From Diploscapter coronatus (Eukaryota > Nematoda > Chromadorea > Rhabditida > Rhabditidae), in NCBI GenBank assembly GCA_964036155.1, contig OZ038423.1, forward strand, positions 15,391,249 to 15,455,248: DNA of 64,000 nt, in the 5' to 3' direction. The position numbers and the translations under genes were made by a program. Position 1 is the stretch's first letter; each line of letters opens with the position of its first letter. This document shows, piece after piece, positions 59,546 to 64,000 of the stretch. The notes under the pieces were generated by a model that was not told where the DNA came from, searched no databases, and was given only the letters and a program-made list of their open reading frames with translations.

Positions 59546-59745
59546 NNNNNNNNNNNNNNNNNNNNNNNNNNNNNNNNNNNNNNNNNNNNNNNNNNNNNNN
59601 NNNNNNNNNNNNNNNNNNNNNNNNNNNNNNNNNNNNNNNNNNNNNNNNNNNNNNNNNNNNNNNNNNNNNNNNNNNNNNNNNNNNNNNNNNNNNNNNNNNN
59701 NNNNNNNNNNNNNNNNNNNNNNNNNNNNNNNNNNNNNNNNNNNNN
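59546..59745. other. Assembly gap of exactly 200 N
   Basis: Unsequenced scaffold gap, probably of arbitrary length. It removes the 3' end of the multi-pass gene and the left arm of the next foldback element. Confidence 0.99.
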
Positions 59746-60901
59746 AAATCAAAAATCATTAAAACGGGTAAAACCGGTCAACACCTATATCAGTCGATTC
59801 AGCTCGATGAGATAAACAACTTTTGTTCTGAAATCTTCCGATCCAATGCTTACATAAAAAGTTATAGGCCGAAAAGTGCCAAAATTGTCAAAATTGGCCA
59901 AAGCAACGACATTTTCGATCAGCACGCTCGTAAAACGCAAAAGATACCGCTAATTTTTGCAGATTATTTTACCCGAGTATTCAGGGAAGAAAATGGTATA
60001 TGACACATGGCGTAAAAGTGAGTGCTGTCAGAGAAATTTTTTTTTTTCGAAACGCGGTCAAATGTCACTTTGAATAAAAATTTTCAAAAATTCATATCTC
60101 CCTGTGTGTGCATATTCTAGAGTAAGTTCTGTAACAAAAGTTGTTCACCATGTCATTCTACACAACATACTGGAAGGACGAATTTTTCCAACATCATTTA
60201 CGCGTAAACCCAGGACAGGTTGAAAAGTCCGCAATCAAGACGCGAAAAGTGCGCATTTCTGCAGAAATTGATATTCAAAAAATTTTTATTTTATTGCCTG
60301 ATAATCTAGAGACTAAATTCTGTCGAATAAAAAAAGAATCATTTAATTTTGTTCAGAAATAAGAAAGTTATGAATTTTTGAAATTTTCCTTCTATGAAAA
60401 TCACCCTAGTTTTACGCGTTCGGACGCATTTTTCGTTGCTTGGACCATTCTATTTTGTCGTAAAATGTATACCATTTGATAGAAAATTTAATTCTCTACA
60501 AAATAAGTCAATTTCCAGCTTGAGGTCAAAACTCTAATTTGGGTAAAAAATCGAAAAACTGCGACCAAGTAAGGGCCACATTTTTGAATTTTTAAATTTT
60601 GGCGGGAAATGATTGATGGTAGTAGGTGGTCGTAGTTACATTATTTGTAGAGTTTTTCATGGGCTATTCAATGCTGAAAACCCTGTTTTATTTGGTCCAC
60701 AAATAAGAAAGTTATGATTTTTTCCGAGGTCGGGTCTGTCAAAACTTTAGGCTATCGTAATCCGCTACAGTAATCGATTTTCGAAAAACTGACCACACCA
60801 TGATGATCAGCGTGAAAAGCTGAACAAAATATGTGAAAATTAGCCCGATTCGCGCATCCCCGTTTGTATAGACTTTGGTCCTTACTGACATTCACTCTTA
60901 A
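59746..60901. mobile_element. Second copy of the TTAA foldback element (left arm in gap)
   Basis: Matches the element at 51029-52703 in the same orientation: TCATATCTCCCTGTGTGTGC (60090), ACAAAAGTTGTTCA, GAAAAGTCCGCAATC, TTACATTATTTGTAGAGTTT (60637) and the end GACATTCACTC then TTAA at 60898-60901. The expected left arm falls in the N run, consistent with an assembly break at an inverted repeat. No transposase. Confidence 0.8.
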
Positions 60902-60962
60902 AAAGAAAATTAATATTAATATTTCAAAATATTCATTGTAAACCTATCGTTATTGATAAAAT

Positions 60963-61095
60963 TTGAAATACTACATATTATCTCCGTCTGATTATTTTGC
61001 ACTCAAAAAAGAGGGTGAAGAAAATGCCTACTGTTCCTTGAATCGTTTCGTCCAATGTTCTAGTTTTAACGATACATTGCGTAGTCGCATATCTT
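60963..61095 (+). pseudogene. Possible fragment of a C6-like secreted protein gene
   Basis: The frame reads KEGEENAYCSLNRFVQCSSF then NDTLRSRI. This resembles the CAKQFSCDFTNNDLL stretch of the gene at 63052 and is interrupted by the inverted duplication that begins at 61096. Too short to be sure. It may be chance. Confidence 0.3.
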
Positions 61096-61235
61096 GGCAA
61101 TTACGAAAAACCACCACGTTTCTTTTTTTCTTATATTTCACCGGTTTACTTCACTATTTTGCATTTTTTCCTACGATAACTACTAAAACTAGCAAACTTT
61201 TCAAACTTTCGCATTTTTAACGTTCGGGGATCAAT
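61096..61235. repeat. Left arm (140 bp) of recent inverted duplication
   Basis: Starts GGCAATTACGAAAAACCACC and ends TTCGGGGATCAAT. It is identical by eye to the reverse complement of 62811-63018, except that the right arm has two extra 34-bp units. Confidence 0.85.
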
Positions 61236-62339
61236 TATAGCCGAATTTTAGGAGCTTTCAGAATCAGAATCGGACTTCGCACGACCCTGATAGATTATAT
61301 ATGGACTGCATACAATTAATTATCATAAACTACTCAAGATTTCGTTCTTGAAAATGAAGAAAGCAAGAATGCACAAGTATAAAATTTTCAGCAGATTTCG
61401 AGGCAACGGACGACTGGCATCCATTTTGTGGAGTGATGCTTGCATATAAACGGCAACCTGAAAACCGCATGACATATTTTAAAAGTTTTATTTTTATTTA
61501 GGGACTGCGTGGGATGAGGAAAACACAAGACACACTAATCTAGGTAATCACTCAGGCTAAAATCACATTATTTGGCAGTTTGGACGATTCGTAGCTCTAT
61601 CCTAGATAACTCCTAGCCTGGGAGTTCGTAGTTTTCCGGATACTAACTCTAGATTCATAAGTGCAGTGCAGTAATTCAGGCAGCAGATTCGGGATTATAA
61701 TTCTTACAACTTTTTCATTTCAACTCGTCATTTCAGGTTCTATCATTTGTTTTGAATATTCTGGGCAAACGAGCGTATTTATTTCGTTCATTCAGCAAAT
61801 TCGGCCATTTCGAGACATAAAAATCTCGGAGCTCAATGAAAAGTGCTCATAAGTAGCCAAAAATTAGCATATTCTATATCCACTATTAATTTCCTTCAAT
61901 TTGATGTATGATTTCCCTAGGTACTAAATTTCCACTTGTCTTCAACAAGATCCCCTAGAGTTACTATAGGAAGTTTATGAGATCTGACAGAAATAGAGGT
62001 TTTCGAGATGTCTGATTACCAAAATACATTATAGATACCCCAAATCGCCTGTCAAAATGAACTATTCTATCATCTCTTACTATTCTAGGGGTCTATAGGT
62101 CAATACATCCATCTCTGGAGTCACGGGGCTCGCTCATGTATAGGACGCTTCAAGTTTATCACCCTATTTTACTTTTAAAATAACTTTATTTTATTTTTCA
62201 TCCAAATTGAATATAGTTTTTTGAATGAAATTCTTCTTACCTTATGGTTTTGATTGGTATAACTTTTGAACCGAAACCAATTATCCACACTCATAAAACC
62301 ACCTGTTTTCTGAAAAGCTAATTTTTGATACTCTAAGAA
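61236..62339. other. Sequence between duplication arms, no clear gene
   Basis: One exon-like stretch at about 61391-61470 (ADFEATDDWHPFCGVMLAYK after an acceptor AAATTTTCAG) could belong to the C6-like gene, but no donor or partner could be assigned. Otherwise AT-rich. Confidence 0.35.
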
Positions 62340-62806
62340 AATTTTCAAAAAATCATAGCTTCCTATGTGTGCACATTCTAGAATAAGTTCTGGAACAAAA
62401 GTTGATCAACTTGAACAGCTCTACAAGATTTCATGGAAAATTCCGACGTTAACTCACATTACCCTTGTAAATACAGTACGGGTATATAGGGTATCTTCGA
62501 GTAACTTTTTCTTACCAAAAATATTCTCCTAAAATTTCATTTTTATTTTTATCTTATTCTCCCATTGAAGATCTACAAAATAAAAAAATAATCATGAAAT
62601 TTCGTTAGAAATATAGGAAGTTATGATTTTTTTTAAATTTGCGTCAAAAAAGCATTATGCTGAATTTGGTCGTTGCACTTCAAAAAATTCTGTAGCCCCA
62701 ACGGTAATGATTTAGGGGTTGGTCTAATGATGAAAATTATTCATCATGTCATTCTACACGACATACTGGAAGGACAGATTTTTCCAACGTCATTTACCCG
62801 TAAACT
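62340..62806. mobile_element. Third, partial copy of the foldback element family
   Basis: About 470 bp matching the internal part of the 51029-52703 element in the same orientation, from TCATAGCTTCCTATGTGTGC through TACAAGATTTCATGGAAAA, GACGTTAACTCACATTAC and CATACTGGAAGGACA. No TTAA termini remain. It stops abruptly beside the right arm of the inverted duplication. Confidence 0.75.
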
Positions 62807-62810
62807 TAGT

Positions 62811-63018
62811 ATTGATCCCCGAACGTTAAAAATGCGAAAGTTTGAAAAGTTTGCTAGTTTTAGTAGTTATCGTAGGAAAAAATGCAAAATAGTGAAGTAA
62901 ACCGGTGAAATATAAGAAAAAAAGAAACGTGGTGGTTTTTCGTAATAAAAAGACGTGGTGAGGTGGTGGTTTTTCGTAATAAAAAGACGTGGTGAGGTGG
63001 TGGTTTTTCGTAATTGCC
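62811..63018. repeat. Right arm (208 bp) of inverted duplication with 34-bp tandem expansion
   Basis: Inverse copy of 61096-61235. From 62927 a unit ACGTGGTGAGGTGGTGGTTT...AAAAAG of 34 bp repeats about 2.7 times. The 68-bp length difference between arms equals two units exactly. Confidence 0.85.
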
Positions 63019-63051
63019 CATATCTTCGATTTTAAGAAGATATAATTTTAG

Positions 63052-63413
63052 GTCCATGCGAGGATTGCGTAATAGACACTGATCCCAACAGTTCTTCATG
63101 GTCGAATTTCGATTCATCGACTTGCAATAACGAAGATCCCAATGCTGGAGAACGCTATGCGCCAATCATCACTGATTTATCCAACTCAACGACTTGTGCC
63201 AAACAATTTTCTTGTGATTTTACAAATAACGATCTTCTGTTCGCGACCTATGACATTTCCGAACAGGAACAGGGTTGTTTTTACACGACTGTGACTAAGG
63301 GCTCCATCGACTATTCCATCACAATCTACTGCAATACCAACGGAGTATATACAGATGAGGACAGCTCTGCCTATTTCCGCTCTATAGCTTGCAGAAATTC
63401 TTCAACAGTATAA
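63052..63413 (+). CDS. Last exon of a secreted C6/DUF281-like Cys-rich protein (5' part missing)
   Basis: Begins after TATAATTTTAG at 63052 (phase needs one base from an upstream exon) and runs to TAA at 63411-63413, with AATAAA about 8 bp later. It reads CEDC, STCNNEDPNAGERYAPIITD, STTCAKQFSCDFTNNDLLF, GCFYTTVTKGSIDYSITIYC, NTNGVYTDEDSSAYFRSIAC and a short tail. The C-x2-C start, the TC...SC pair, and the YCNTNGVY...IAC ending fit the nematode C6 (DUF281) domain of secreted proteins with unknown role. No signal-peptide exon is visible upstream, where the inverted duplication and foldback copy lie. The gene may be truncated by that rearrangement. Confidence 0.6.
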
Positions 63414-64000
63414 AGTGAAGAATAAATGATGAATTTTCTCATTAAAAATTATGTTCACTTTATAGGAGATTTTAGAAATTCTCTCTTCAATTTTCTTAGA
63501 GTCATCACCGTATCATTATTTTCAATTTAGAAATCGTTCAGAATACTAATTACTACCAGCAAAATTGCTACTTTTCCTAACTGAAAATTGCCTAATAAAT
63601 TGTTGATAAGAAACATAATGTAAAGATGTTTTTTTTTTTTCATTTTTTACTGTTTATTAAAGACTCAGGTTTACTATTTTTTGAAGGTTTTTGTTAAGAC
63701 TCTTTTCCTACCTTGAGTTGATTCACTTATGTCTATTTTCCAGAAAATTTTTTAAAATTAATTTCTCAAATTATATCAACTTCCTGATGAACTTTAACCA
63801 CTTATTTGAAATATTCGAGAGCGAAGTAACAATAATGGCTTCGCGACTTCGACAACATTGAAGTAAACTGATTTCGGATGCAAATCCGAGTGTCTGGCGA
63901 TAGAGTCGATGGAATTAGCTCGAATTGAGGCCCTCAAAGAAACAACTAAACTTCCACGAAACGCTCCGAAAGCGAAGTATGAAAATATAAACACTGATGC
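63414..64000. other. AT-rich end of window
   Basis: 3' flank of the C6-like exon. The minus-strand frame at 63794-63994 has no splice or homology support. No repeat or RNA gene seen. Confidence 0.5.

Noticed and set aside
61245..61290. Another CAGGG-type remnant (ends in GACCCTGATAG)
   Set aside because: Only one end is visible and it is too degenerate to call.

Overview
This window looks like chromadorean nematode nuclear DNA. It is AT-rich, most introns are short with TTTTCAG-type acceptors, and several messages have a TTCAG acceptor just before the ATG. A perfect copy of the 22-nt SL1 spliced-leader sequence lies on the minus strand at 49828-49849. It does not look like Caenorhabditis elegans: it carries a SIRT2-type sirtuin and what looks like an ICE2/NARG2 orthologue, and as far as I know C. 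elegans has no SIRT2-type sirtuin. All homology calls are from reading the translations by eye. No search was run.

Left part (1-42.6 kb): conserved housekeeping genes. In order they are: ICE2/NARG2-like (minus, runs off the left edge); an inner-membrane protein with only the FtsH-extracellular domain (plus); BCCIP (plus); SIRT2-like sirtuin (minus); myeloid leukemia factor (plus); NOC2 (minus); a 55-residue one-TM microprotein (plus); the G-patch splicing factor TFIP11 (minus); and folliculin (plus, 12.4 kb, with unusually long introns). Several genes are arranged head to head, the tightest being ICE2/FtsH-ext with 165 bp between start codons. FtsH-ext and BCCIP could form an operon.

Middle part (44-51 kb): small secreted proteins. 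A GM2-activator-like lipid-binding protein is followed directly by a saposin-B protein. Then come two paralogous minus-strand genes that each encode two tandem eight-cysteine CS-alpha-beta (defensin-like) domains. The SL1 sequence sits immediately upstream of the first of these. A 1.7 kb inverted-repeat element sits 3 bp upstream of the ATG of the second.

Right part (51-64 kb): repeat-rich and decaying. It holds a family of TTAA-flanked inverted-repeat elements in at least three copies, an F-box/kelch pseudogene, a solo LTR with a 5-bp target duplication, several MITEs, a multi-TM gene cut by a 200-N assembly gap, and the last exon of a C6/DUF281-like secreted protein beside a near-perfect inverted duplication.

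MITEs of several families occupy introns and intergenic DNA throughout. Two short ones beginning CAGGG carry exact 8-bp target duplications typical of hAT elements. No CRISPR array, rRNA gene or prokaryotic feature was seen.
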